A DNA stretch of 64,000 bases. It comes from Torymus aiolomorphi (taxonomy: Eukaryota; Arthropoda; Insecta; Hymenoptera; Torymidae). The stretch spans positions 86,418,022 to 86,482,021 of the forward strand of contig CM070877.1 of assembly GCA_036365515.1 (NCBI GenBank), in the 5' to 3' direction. The translations under genes were made by a program, and so were the position numbers. The notes under the pieces are model-generated. The model saw only the letters and a program-made list of their open reading frames with translations. It was not told where the DNA came from and searched no databases. Below are positions 46,433-58,039 of the stretch, one piece after another (the first letter of the stretch is position 1; every line of letters begins with the position of its first letter).

Positions 46433-47600
46433 CATTGAATCGAGTGTACGGCTGTACGACGCGGGTGGGTAGTGGCGCCACCACTGCGCGATTAGACGGG
46501 CGTCAGAGTCATCAGACGCCCGTTAGCCATGAGCCGCGGCACCGCCGCCTCGAGTGCGCGCCGACCGGGACGCCCGCAATGACCGCCAACCAGGCCACCG
46601 TAGCCTGCGCCGACCACCGTCAACGGATACTGAGACTTGCATACAGGCAGCCGTTTTGTGAGTGTTATGTGTCCCGCAGGATTCGGGATTCATCGAGATT
46701 CGTCATTCGTGTCGACCGGCGTTCCATTGCGCACGCGCTTCGAGGACAGCTGTAGTGAGCTGCAGTGAAACACAAAGTGCGATTTCGAGGGTGTTCAGAA
46801 GGCCTTCCGCTGCTGTCCATGATTTCATCAGTAAGGTCTTTAGAGTTTGTAGACGCCGTCAGTCGCAGGGTATAGCTGTTGGATTTGGAGGTTATGTTTC
46901 CCTCGTGTATACATCTAGGTGAGACCAGTGCATTCATTCTTTATGTATCTTTGCTTTTGTCTTATGAGATCAGTGCACACAGCTCAAAACATGCATGCAT
47001 CTGTCTAATAATAGTTATGTTTTCGTGGTGCTACGAGTATGCAGTTCCTCTCTGGAGAATGGTTATGCCTCTGTACTGCTTAACCTGCAGTCTACTAATT
47101 CATCAAGATCCACGGAGCTTCTTCCTGGCGAAAACTGTCATTGCTTCCTATATCTGGATATGTCTATGCCAGGTGAGTTGCATTTTAATTTGTATTCTTC
47201 AGTAAACACCACTATATGAGCAGTTACATTTTAGGAGATGCTGGTAGGCGCATAATGTTCGGAGTACAAGGATTGCTGCTTCTCCTGGTGTGAGCTTCAA
47301 TGGTTGTGGGTAGCAGTAGTATCGTCTCCTTGTAGTAGTCTCTTTGTATTTCTGTAATAGGTATAGTATTTCTTGTTTATTTCAATAACTCTTCTTTCTT
47401 CTAATTACAGGTGTCTAGAGTACGAAAGCAGGGTAGCAGTAGGCCAGGAGCTGTAGAGGAGGCTCTCGAGAGACTGGGACAAGCCAGCTAGCTCTTTATA
47501 AAGATTGCTGCCTATCTGACAAGGGATGTAGAGAGAGTTCGTATACTCTCTTTTTACTACAAGTTACATTGGCCTAAGTTATAAATACATGTAAGTACTT
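46429..47600 (+). ncRNA. Candidate spliced transcript, probably non-coding or untranslated
   Basis: Downstream of the candidate promoter, a GC-moderate region contains donor-like ATCTAG|GTGAGA at 46919 and GCCAG|GTGAGT at 47173. An acceptor, TTCTAATTACAG, ends at 47410, with a downstream segment to about 47600. The open frames (for example 106 codons from 46435) have no recognisable domain and disagree with the splice sites. No polyadenylation signal is clear. Only motif evidence supports transcription. Confidence 0.25.
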
Positions 47601-49913
47601 AAGCATAGATTAAACTTCTCTGTGTGTTTCTACTCTTAGAATCGATAACAAATCTATAGGTCGATTCTAAGCTTTTTAACGATTTCTATTGTAACATCAA
47701 ATATGATGTTACAAAGTATAAGAAAAAATAGCTAAATATACTTTCTTCATTAAAATATAGTAAGAAGAAAATTAAAATATATGTACATGGGTATATGTAA
47801 CTTCATGTCAACTGTTGAAGGTCAAAATTTTAAAATTGATCAAAATTTTTTACTGGTTCCAAATTAAAATATGCAATCTTTCTAAAGTTAGAATTAATTG
47901 AAAATTTTTAAATTTTAATTTTTTTCATAAATCTTGAATTTTCATGATTTTTTAATTCAAAAACTTGAAACTTTTTGTATAGCACATTAAATGGGAAAAG
48001 TTTGTAAATTGTGAGTAGAATTACATAGAATTTTTACAAATTGATCAAACAAATTTTTATCTTTGATAGTTGAATAACATTCCTTCACTTTATGTGAAAG
48101 GCGAACTCGACAAAACCAATTTTTTGTAGCAAAGCCCAAAAAGTATTTTAATTTATTATCTTTAAGAAAAGATTTTGTTTTTGATAGTAGAAGGCCACAG
48201 AAAAATGCTATGGACTTTTTAAGGAGTGAAAAAAGGCAAAAAACACATTTTTTGGTCATTTTTTGGCACATCCAATATGATTATAGTCATATTACAGCTA
48301 ATATCATTTCTCAAAATTTTATACGTTAGACTGTTGCTTTTTCTACAAAATATCTACTATGCAATAGAATTCCATTCTAGAAAGTATTGCATTGAAATGA
48401 AGTTATGACATATATCATATTCGATGTCAAAAACTATTACGCCAGTCAAATACTTTTGCTCATGCTACTTGTGTGTCCATCATCAGTGATTCAACATTAT
48501 TTACAGTATAATAATAACTACTAAAAATAGTTTTACTATTCAAAAGTAATAAATATGTTTAAAATTCAATTTTATAATATTGTAATAATCAAGAGTGGAT
48601 CTTCTATATTCCTGTTTTTGTCTTACTCATTTTCTGTATACGGCATACATAAAAAATTATATAATTACATGTTCTGTTATACAATATCTTCAAAACTTAG
48701 ACCTGTCAATTTTTATTTTGTTCATTGTAAACACATGACTATTTTTATTTTAAATAATTTTCATCGCCTGAATTATTACACCTGAAACTTGATCTATGAA
48801 AAAAACATAATAACAAAGTATCATTATTTTATTATAAAGAAATTAGAATTTTCTTTTATTATAGCTCCTCTTGAGGTTTTTTGTTTATATAAGATATTTA
48901 TGAAAATAAATTAGATGATCAAGTAAAACAGATATTTTAATAAGAAAAGCTTGTTCTTATTTACTACGTATAATGATATTAACCATTAATCTTATATATT
49001 ACTTTTATAAATTATAAATATTTTTCAGTAGTTAGATTTATGCGGTAAATAATATGCAGTATGTGTTAAAGGTATTTGTATAGCTGAAACAACTAATTAT
49101 AAGTAACACGCTTGAAAGCATTTTGTAAAGCATTAATAATTAAATATTTTATATTCAGTTTTTGAAAGCTTTTTTATAGAACAGAAATATGTAATTATAT
49201 ATAACTTTATGTATGCCATACAGAAAATGAGTAAAACAAAAACTGGAATATAGAATATAGATCCGCTCTTCATTATTCGAATATTATAATATTGAATATT
49301 AAACATATTTATTACTTTTGTATAATAAAACTATTTTTAGTAGTTATTATTATACTGTAAATAATGTTGAATGACTGACGATGGACATACAAGTAGCATG
49401 AGTAGAAGTATTTGACACGCGTAATAGTTTTTAACATTGAATATGATATATGTCATAACTTCATTTCAATGCAATACTTTCTAGGATGGAATTCTATTGT
49501 GTAGTAGATATTTTGTAGAAAAGGCAACAGTCTAACCTATAAAATTTTCTGAAATGACATTAGCTGTAATATGACTATAATCATATTGGATGTGCCAGAA
49601 AATGACCAAAAAATGTGTTTTTTTGCCCTTTTCACTCCTTAAAAAGTCCATAGCTTTTTTCTGTGTCCTTCTACCATCAAAAACAAAATCTCTTCTTAAA
49701 GATAATAAATTAAAAATAGTTTTTGGGCTTTGCTACAAAAAATTGGTTTTGTCAAGTCCGCCTTTCCCATAAAGTGAAGGAATATCTTATTCAACTATCA
49801 AAGACAAAAATTTGTTTGATCAATTTGTAAAAATTCTATGTAATTCTACTGACAATTTACAAACTTTTTCCCATTTAATGTGCTATACAAAAAGTTTCAA
49901 GTTTTTGAGTTAA

Positions 49914-51940
49914 GGCGGTCTTACACCTATAGGCCTTTCTGCCCAAAATTACCTAAAAAAATGATAAAAATTATTATTATAATAAAATAATCAAAATATA
50001 TTGTAAATATAACTTATTTTAAATAAAATGAGCCAAGACAGAGGTCCTTAAACTCATTTTATCCTCAGTTATAGGATTTTCAAGAAAAAAAGTTTGTCGT
50101 AACTTTTCTCTGAGACCGCATGATAGATTTTCATGGGACGAAGTGCAAATTGTTCCTAATTTATGTAGTTATGGGCGTAAGAGTTGCAATTTTAAGGTTT
50201 TTATGTATAAGTATTTTTTTCATGGCAAAAACTGATTTTTTTGCAATAATTTTTTGGATTTTTTTGAATTTTTAGGGTTTTTGCCATGAAAAAAATACTT
50301 ATACATGAAAACCTTAAAATTGCAACTCTTACACCCATAACTACATAAATTAAGAACAATTTGCACTTTGTCTCATGAAAATTTATCGATCGGTCTCAGA
50401 GAAAAGTTACGACAAACTTTAAAAAATTACATTTTGAGAAATAAGCCTGCAAAGAAAAATACTATAAAACTCCAAAAATAATCAGCTATTTGATCTCCAT
50501 TCTTTTCCTTCTTGAAACTCACTTTCCTGTTTATCTGTTGTCTGTTCTCCCATGTAAAATGGTTAAAACAGAAGCTCTGGCACCTTGCATGCATCCGTTC
50601 CATTAAAAGTTATTGCTAAGCTAGCAGCATTTGTTCCATTAAAAGTTACTGCTCAATCTGTCCTTCTTTTGTACTTTTGATTCATGTACTGTTGAATCTC
50701 TTTTTAACACATTGTACTGAGTTAGATTAATATTTATAATACTATGATAAATATAGAATATGCGCCAGGTCTTATGAAATATGAAATCCGAACCATCCAA
50801 ATCGAAACTTAAGAAGCTATCACTGTCATAGACAAAAGTACGTAAGTACATAAAAGCCGATAAGCCCATTTTTTCAATGATCACTTGATTACACATATTA
50901 AATATTAAAAATATCTTGAATTTAAGCCTGTATTCTTGTGAGCAGGCTTGTCACTTTTATGTGTATAGATATATCTTGACACTTATTGCAATTCACAAAT
51001 CTTCTGAATTGAATTATATATCCTATAGTGAGTTAGACTTAATATGTCACTTTCATCTTTCTTAGAAAAAAGATGTATTTATTTTTATGTGATAAAAATT
51101 TTTACTGTCTCTTCTTTAAAATACTTAATTCAATTTTGCCAATGCACATTTTTTTCAGTATTAAATTTCATACAGCATTCCCATCTTGAACTGAAACTAC
51201 TTTCCAAATTTAAACAAAACTGTCACTGCCCGCTTGTATTATAATTACACTTACACTTTTCAGACATATATCTTCACATGCACAATATATTAAATTTTTG
51301 GTCCTAAATTCACTTGTGAATACAATTAATCAAGCACTAAGAAAAAAATCTTTATCAGAAAGCAAAAACTCTGCAAAACAAACTGTTGTAATCACATTGT
51401 TATGTATCTTTGCTTATATGAGCTGTCAGCTGTGCAACTGTATTTACACTGATATTAGCAGACAAGTTATATATAGGTACAAAAGGGAGTATTCATATAT
51501 AGTAAATTGCTGTCGAATTTTGGTCACGGAATGGTCACTTTACTAGAACAGAAGTGCAAAATTGCCACAAGACGATTCCACTGGATTACGAATTCCACAA
51601 TATGGTCCATTTTATTTTTACAATAAATCCCGTATGTAAATTTAATTAGTTTGTTATCCTTATACTAGCATGGCTTAAATAATGTGTTTTGATATTTTAA
51701 AACACATTTAAGTAAACGCTTTCCTATATCAGAAGCGTAAAAGCATAAAAAAAGCAAAATAAAAAAAAAAATCAATTTTTTTGTCATTTTGAAGATAGAA
51801 AGCTCTTTTAACGATATCATTTTTAATTATTTTAATTTTTGATCCAAACTAGTTTTGTTAGGTTCAGAATAACATATATAATTAAAAAATTCAATAAAGA
51901 AAAAGTTGATCTTTTCAAAATTTTTAGGTGTAAGGCCGCC
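49914..51940. mobile_element. 2-kb TTAA-flanked element with empty site in the sister arm
   Basis: A 2027-bp insertion bounded by TTAA at 49910-49913 and 51941-51944. Its ends are inverted: GGCGGTCTTACACCTA against GGCGGCCTTACACCTA. The sister arm near 47940-47960 reads gattttttaattcaaaaact, i.e. the same sequence with a single TTAA. This proves a TTAA-duplicating insertion. Inside are AT-rich sequence, a palindrome (50090-50420) and short frames without recognisable domains, so it appears non-autonomous. TTAA targeting suggests the piggyBac superfamily, but the ends do not begin with CCC. Confidence 0.85.
50090..50420. repeat. Perfect-stemmed palindrome inside the TTAA element
   Basis: Arms of about 135-140 bp (50090-50226 and 50277-50420) match in reverse complement, for example tgccatgaaaaaaatactta against taagtatttttttcatggca. 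The loop is about 50 bp and T-rich. It could form a long hairpin in DNA or RNA. Confidence 0.85.
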
Positions 51941-52165
51941 TTAAAAAATCATGAAAATTGAAGATTTATGAGAAAAATCAAAATTTTTTAATTTTCAATT
52001 AATTCTAACTTTAGAATGATTATATATTTTGCTCTAAAATTGCATATTTGTGTTTTGGCGCTAATTTGGAACCAGTAAAAATATTTTGAGCAATTTTAAA
52101 ATTTTGGCCCTCGACAGTTGCCATGAAGTTAGCCACATGCAAAAAAGTTAAGTAAGTCAACTTAA

Positions 52166-52672
52166 CCCTTTCGTACCGTATGGGTCCTGCAGGACCCACT
52201 TTGTTCAACATGCTGTAGAAATCTGAAATTAAGTAATTTTTTAAATCTACTTATTTAGTCGTGTTCTCTTATTCAAGGGGAGGCCCCTCTGGTCAATAAA
52301 ATTAATTTTTTTGTTTTTTTTTTTTTCGTTTCGTTTAGTACATTAAGAAAGGGCTCGGCGATGAAAATTGGGATTTGACGAAAATTCGAATCTTGAATGG
52401 TTTATTACTGAATAAAAAAATGGTTATTTTTTTATTCTGAGTGGTGGATCTTGTTAACGAAACAACGTACTAAGAATTTATCACTATCCGAGTTCAATAA
52501 AATAATTCTATTGGCGGGTATGGGTTGTATGGGTCCTTCAGGACCCATTTGGAAAATAGTACTTATCGACACTTTTGGAGAAAAAAACTGTCGATTGATT
52601 TTAGTTAAAGCCACCACAATTATAGTGTACAAAAAAGTCACTTTTTTCCAGAGGGGTCTCGGTACGAAAGGG
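52166..52672. mobile_element. TTAA-flanked MITE (piggyBac-like), family 1 copy 2
   Basis: A 507-bp element with TTAA at 52162-52165 and 52673-52676 and the same CCCTTTCGTACC inverted ends as 3387-3909, in opposite orientation. Contains the perfect palindrome GGGTCCTGCAGGACCC near its left end and a related one near 52530. It is inserted just outside the 47.8-52.1 kb inverted repeat. Confidence 0.9.
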
Positions 52673-52840
52673 TTAATAACATGTGAATTGTCAGAAGAAT
52701 CGCATTCATAAGTTTTTATGTACCTATAAATTCAATGTTAAATAGTATCACCTCAAAGTAAGTTCTAGGAATTTTCTATTAATATTTGGGAAAGGCGGAC
52801 ATCAAACGAACCAAAATTGAGCGAATATTGTTTATTATTT

Positions 52841-52883
52841 GCCAACGTTTCGGGAGCGTTAGTATACTCCTCTCTTCAGGGCT
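52841..52883 (-). ncRNA. Hammerhead-ribozyme-like motif, left hairpin arm
   Basis: Minus strand: GCCCTGAAGAG, stem II GGAG / loop with TATACTAACG / CTCC, GAAA, ACGTTGGC. Core CUGANGA and GAAA intact, palindromic ACGT stem III, and GCC/GGC can pair as stem I across a GTT cleavage triplet. Confidence 0.7.
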
Positions 52884-53165
52884 ACAAGATATGTAGAAAT
52901 GGTAAATGTATACAACGACATGATATTTTTTATAAGTAAAACAAGTCGGAGAATTCCATAAACTTTTACCATAAACAGTTATTCAGTCATTAACATAACA
53001 TTCGTTTCCTTAAAGTTTGGTGCAGTTCGTGCTTTGTTATGTGCATCAGGACCGAATGTTATGTTAATGACTGAATAACTGTTTATGGTAAAATTTTATG
53101 GAATTCTCCGACTTGTTAAAGAATATCATGACGTTGTGTACATTTACTATTTCTACATATCTTGT

Positions 53166-53208
53166 AGCCCTGAAGAGGGGAGTATACTAACGCTCCCGAA
53201 ACGTCGGC
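53166..53208 (+). ncRNA. Hammerhead-ribozyme-like motif, right hairpin arm
   Basis: Plus strand: GCCCTGAAGA, stem II GGGGAG / CTCCC around TATACTAACG, GAAA, then ACGTC and GGC. All core positions are present; the expected cleavage triplet is GTC and stem I is GCC/GGC. Confidence 0.75.
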
Positions 53209-53384
53209 AAATAATAAACAATATTCGCTCAACTTTGGTTCTTTTGATGTCCGCCTCTCCCAAAAAACTTAAATACCACGAACATACTCAAACGATATTT
53301 TCTATTAATTTTCTATTAAACTAAGAACATTCTAGGTGATCGTAAGGAGTAACCTGAGGTATTCATACTAATCTGTTATGATTT

Positions 53385-53945
53385 CTTTTCAGAAGAAGTA
53401 GTAGGCGCAATAGCAGCACCAACTTGAGTTTAAGTGAATAGATCAAGTATGCGGTTATGGCAGATATTTACATAATTGACTCCTTCCTTGAGAGTATGTG
53501 CGCATGATGTAAATACACTTGCTCTGTTGCTTGATTGTTTACACATTTATTTTTTGTTGAAGATGATGAGCATAATAGTACGTTTATTAATAATTTAATA
53601 CATTTTTTCATTTAATTATTAATTCAATAATTTGAAATGCTTACCTGACTAAACTATTAAAATTGTAAAAATTTACTAAAATTTAAATTTAAATTAAATT
53701 AATAGTTGAATTAAAAAAATTAAATTATTAATAGTCATACTATTGTGGTTATCATCTTCTACAAAAAATAAATGTGTATGTAATCAACCAACAGTATACT
53801 TACATCATGCGTAGATATTCTCAAAGAAGTAGTTAATTATGTAAATATCTGCCATAACCATGTACTTGATCGATTTACTTGAGCTCAAGTCGGTGCTGTT
53901 ATAGCTCCTGCTGTTTCTTCTGAAAAGAAATCACAATTGATTAGC
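53385..53945. repeat. Inverted repeat with a terminal-exon-like segment in each arm
   Basis: Arms about 53385-53605 and 53735-53945. At the outer end of each, TTTCTTTTCAG is followed by a short open segment ending in TGA: left EEVVGAIAAPT, right (minus strand) EETAGAITAPT. The arms are otherwise AT-rich, with a palindromic AT-rich centre. Confidence 0.6.
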
Positions 53946-53949
53946 GTTA

Positions 53950-55130
53950 GTAACTGGGATCACTCCTTACCACCCGCTATACGGCGCTTACCTTTTTAAT
54001 AGAAAATAGAAAATTCTTAAAATACAAAAACTACCGATAAGCAGGGGTATTCACTTTATACATTGCACATAAGGCATACTTACTTTGAGGTAAAAAAAAA
54101 ACTGAAAACACAACTCCTGTTATTTCATATATCATAAACAAATGAGATTAAATTATATAATTTTTTTAGTTTTAGAAGAATTCAATCTTTTAAATGTCAA
54201 CGTTATTGAAGTTTTTAATAATAATAGATTGATGATTTATATTTTCAATTATTTTTAAGTTTGATAAAACTAGTTTTGCTAGATTAGAAGTGAAAATTAT
54301 AAAAAAGTTTTGTTATATTATAATATCTTCAGTGTGGTAATATTAGTTCTTTTCTTCCCTTAAAGGAAGTTTGGATGATCAAATCATGCCCGAAAATGAA
54401 CAGTTGACTGAAAATGTCTCCTGTTGATGAAGGAGTATCAGTGGACATTGACAGAGTTATGCACTGGATGACAACGCATCAGCATTATAATTTCTGTTTT
54501 TTCAAGTGGGCATACCTGCAGCTGCACCAGTCCCTGATTTTCACCGTCACGGGTAACCTGAGCTGTTAATTATACTGTTGTAGATAGTTAATAATATCTG
54601 CAAGTGTTGTTTTAGCGAAGAAGTTTTAATAGTGAGTATCAGTGTTTTGGGTGATTTCTAATAAATTGTTAAATTTTGACTAAATGCAGAAGCTTCTAGG
54701 GCCTATGAAATCATATGGGCATGTACGGGCATATAACTTTTTTTTTAAGTGATGAGAGGCTCTGTTTTATCCCAGGCAAATCCCTGATCCGAACGGTCTG
54801 GATTCTTGAAAGAAAAACCTTTAAAAAGTTGAAAAACAATATAGTATAGTTATTATATCAACTTCTTTGACACTGCATGCGCAAAGCTCGATTTCTCACA
54901 TACTTGAATAAAAAAGCATGCACTAAATCAGAAAATGCAAATCGTAATTTAAAGAATATTGGCAATTTTATAAAAATATGTTAAGTAAAAATATGTTTTT
55001 TGTGTTATTTAGAGTTTGATTTAAAAAAATTTATTTATTAATATAAAAATAAGAATGTGAAAGGTTTTTATGTATACATCTAGAGGGATTCTAGAAGGAA
55101 ATTCAGCACAATCTAGATTTTTACTCCCTT
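53950..55130. other. No gene seen
   Basis: AT-rich sequence. A moderately GC-richer patch at 54370-54560 has no sustained frame. Nothing supportable as gene or element. Confidence 0.4.
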
Positions 55131-55575
55131 GTTCCTGAAATTTTGACAGATTGATACTGCTCTCCTCATCCCTGCTGCTTAAGTTTTAATATATTTTGTA
55201 TGGCCTAAGGCGAAGAGTTCCTGCAGACGACAACACGTATTCATGTGATTCTTCTTTCTTCGAGGAGAGCCAACACAACTACACCACATCCCGAGGACAT
55301 CACCGAGGCGAATAGGATGTAAAAGCGACAGTGATAGTGCAGTTAAATGATGTCTGCGCTCCTGCGATTGTCTTGAGTAAGTACTTTTTGCTTCGAAGTT
55401 GAACTTTAATTGTATGATACAGCCGAAACTAATCTCCAAATTTCCGTCTGTCTGCTCCCTTGTTCCTGGAAGATTAATACCGCTCTCCTCATCCCTGCTG
55501 CTTAACACGTTATTAATATATTTTATTTTGTCTAGGGCGAAGAGCTCCTGCAGACGACAACACGTCTTCATATTC
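55130..55575. repeat. Direct duplication of a 110-bp segment
   Basis: The block containing ctcctcatccctgctgctta, a T-rich run and gaagagntcctgcagacgac recurs at about 55140-55240 and 55450-55560. A minus-strand frame spanning both gives the repeated CCRLQELFAL peptide, but the T-rich run ending in TAG or AAG before gcgaagag looks like a plus-strand splice acceptor instead. Coding status unresolved. Confidence 0.55.
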
Positions 55576-55591
55576 TACTTTCATACTGAGA

Positions 55592-55780
55592 TGTCTACTG
55601 CTGCTGCTGCTGCTGCTGCTGAAGTTACCTCAACGTTTATTGGGGTGTTAATATCTACCTCTGCCTATACGTCTAGCTACTGGTGCTGCAATATCTGTTT
55701 TGTCTTCAGCAGAGCTTATGGTGGTACTGTTGCTTCAATCAGAAACCGCCCTTCGACTACATCTGACCACTGGGTTTAAA
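55592..55780 (+). CDS. Short unrecognised frame with poly-Ala from (GCT)7
   Basis: ATG at 55592 followed by alanines encoded by a pure CTG/GCT triplet run, then EVTSTFIGVLISTSAYTSSY and CFVFSRAYGG to a stop at 55780. No recognisable domain. A triplet repeat at the N-terminus and the absence of conservation evidence leave this as a weak candidate. An antisense 28-codon segment ending ARRIGRGRY is equally plausible as an exon end. Confidence 0.2.
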
Positions 55781-56154
55781 AGTTCATCAGATGAGTATTG
55801 TGTTTGTATTATACTTTTGCTCCGAGTTGATAAGTTATACCTAACTTACTAATTGAGTTTCTCCTACAACAGTATAGTACTGACCATTATCGGTCTTACC
55901 ACTGAAAAGATTTAATTTCTTCAACTTGTTTCTTAAATCATTTTAGTGAGTTAATGAACAAATTTTGCATGCAAAATAATGTTTATACTTCTCACAAGCA
56001 TGTTATTACATTATATATTTGTTTCAGGTGAAGTGCTCAAGGAACAGAAAATAATATAATTTGTAGAAAACTAGGCGTAGGCTAGTGGCTTGTTGAAAAT
56101 TTGTTTTCACATTCCCCATAAAATAAAATAAAAATAATACAGTATTTTCAAAAA

Positions 56155-56935
56155 AATAAAAGCAATTAATAAGTATATTTAAAAATATTTATACTGTTTT
56201 TTATACATAAATAGTCCTTTTGTACTGAGGGAAAACCATGTATATGTGTTAGTCAGTCACATACGTACAGACTGTAAGTCGATAAACGTATAGACTAACA
56301 CACAGAAAAGTACATAGTATTAGTCACTAAATACGGAGATTCTACGTCGACAAACGTATTGACTTCCCTGAATGTGCCTTAGTAAATACGCAGACTCTTA
56401 AGTCTATAAACGTATTGATTATCACATAAAAATAATAATAATAATAATAAATGATTGTAAATATATCAATGACTTTCTTTCATGAATAATCGCAGCTCAA
56501 AGATAAATATAATATGAAAAATATAAATTCACGCGTCTTACAATGAAAGAAAATTATAAGCAATTGACAAGAATACTTAAAAATTTCTACGTTTACTCTT
56601 TTTTATACATGTATTAGACTTTTGTTCTGAGGGAAAACCATGTGTATGTGTCAGTCGGTCATATACGTACTGACTGTAAGTCGAGAAACGTATAGACTAA
56701 CACACAGAAAACTACATGGTATTAGTCACTAAATACGGAGACTCTACGTCGACAAACGTATTGACTTCCCTGAATGTGCCTCAGTAAATACGCAGACTCT
56801 TAAGTCTATAAACGTATTGACTATCACATAAAAATAATAATAATAATGATAATAATAAATGATTGTAAATATATAAATGACTTTCTTTCATGAATAATCG
56901 CAGCTCGAAGATAAATATAATATGAAAAATATAAA
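56155..56935. repeat. Tandem repeat, period about 403 bp, with an internal triplicated motif
   Basis: The marker gagggaaaaccatgt occurs at 56227 and 56630. Each unit contains three spaced copies of a motif like gtcgacaaacgtattgact (at about 56278, 56347 and 56403 in the first unit). An (ATA)n tract closes each unit. Confidence 0.8.
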
Positions 56936-56939
56936 TAAA

Positions 56940-57075
56940 ATGATGAAATTTTATGATGTAACGAATCCTAAGTTCGATGAAAACGCAGTGTGCGCAAGAT
57001 GTGATAAAGGGCTCGAAAATATTAAAATAGCTTTCAAGAATTGTTCAAGTTTTCGCGAAAAAGCCACGTTGTGAA
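56940..57075 (+). pseudogene. Weak coding relic resembling part of a ZAD zinc-binding domain
   Basis: Plus strand: MMKFYDVTNPKFDENAV, then CARCDKGLENIKIAFKNCSS, FREKATL and a stop. The CxxC followed by a hydrophobic helix and a Phe-Lys-x-Cys-x-Ser pattern recalls the second half of ZAD domains of insect C2H2 proteins. It is too short and isolated to be a gene. Confidence 0.25.
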
Positions 57076-57079
57076 AATT

Positions 57080-58035
57080 GAAATCATATATTAACGGCTT
57101 TACACAGTTATAACAAAAACAAATCTACCATTTCAGATGTCGATTCAAAAATATTTTCTTCGTTATTTTATTCCAAAGATGATATGAAGTGCGTTGTTAA
57201 GTCTTAGAAAGTTGAGGATAATATTCAATATATTGGGTAGATTAATTATAATGATTGCTTAACTTTTCTTCGTCCAGGTTCTCAATTAACGAACTCGAGA
57301 TTTAAAAAAATGTGTTTTGTTTATTTAATCGATCAAGTTAAACTAGTCAAAGAAATGGTTTAGGCTCATGCTGGCATTTACAAGATAATTTGAGATCAAT
57401 TTTCTCGCAAAATACGCCTCTAAGTGGTGTGATTTTAAATATGGGGCAGTCTGTTTCAAATCAGCCACCACTATTTATAGGAAAAAAAAATTGGCCGGGT
57501 ATCAAAATTTTCGTTTCGAAATCTAGTTTTTGATGCCGTCTGGAGTTTTGCAAATATTATCAAACATAACCACAAAATATTGGTTCCATCAAGGCACCTT
57601 ATAAAAAACCGCTGCCAATTCATTGACCCGTGGCTTCCTCAACCATAATTTGCTGATTCCTTTAATTAATTTTTAATAATAAAATTTATAATTATAGCAG
57701 CAATTTACTACATAATTATAATTAAATTCATTTACGAAGATTAACAAGTACTAATTTTTAAATTATGTATAAGATATGAATAAAGTAATATGTATTATTT
57801 CTTTTATTAAATTATGTGTGAAAAATAAATGAAATAATTGGTTGTAATATTATATTGATTGTACATCAAAACCATTTAAAATTTCTAAATAACCTTTACT
57901 TGAAATTATATTTTCTTTATGAAATTTCATACATAGTGTACTTGTCCCTAGTAGTGTGCCTGACCATATTTGTGTACTCTGTTTGGAATTTCCCATGCAA
58001 GAAAAAGGTTTTAACCTTAAAAATAATAAATGACT
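57080..58035. other. No gene seen
   Basis: AT-rich sequence. 57360-57640 is less AT-rich with protein-like pieces in several frames but no continuous frame. Nothing recognisable. Confidence 0.4.
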
Positions 58036-58039
58036 ATTA

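Larger units (their letters stand above)
47793..52130. repeat. Large inverted repeat, one arm split by a TTAA element
   Basis: Left arm about 47793-48690; right arm about 49165-49913 plus 51945-52130, matching in inverted orientation (for example tgaaatgaagttatgacata, and acatccaatatgattatagt). The spacer is about 475 bp of AT-rich sequence. The arms are non-coding. The right arm is interrupted at TTAA by a 2-kb insertion; the left arm has the uninterrupted site. Confidence 0.85.
52795..53263. mobile_element. Hairpin of two inverted Penelope-type ends
   Basis: Arms 52795-52998 and 53046-53263 are reverse complements with a spacer of about 47 bp. Each arm carries a hammerhead-like motif pointing outward. 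No RT or endonuclease is present. It looks like two 3' ends of a Penelope family, different from A/B, joined head to head. Confidence 0.75.

Noticed and set aside
48226..48785. Small hydrophobic frames in the inverted repeat
   Set aside because: AT-rich chance frames; the inverted copy does not preserve them.
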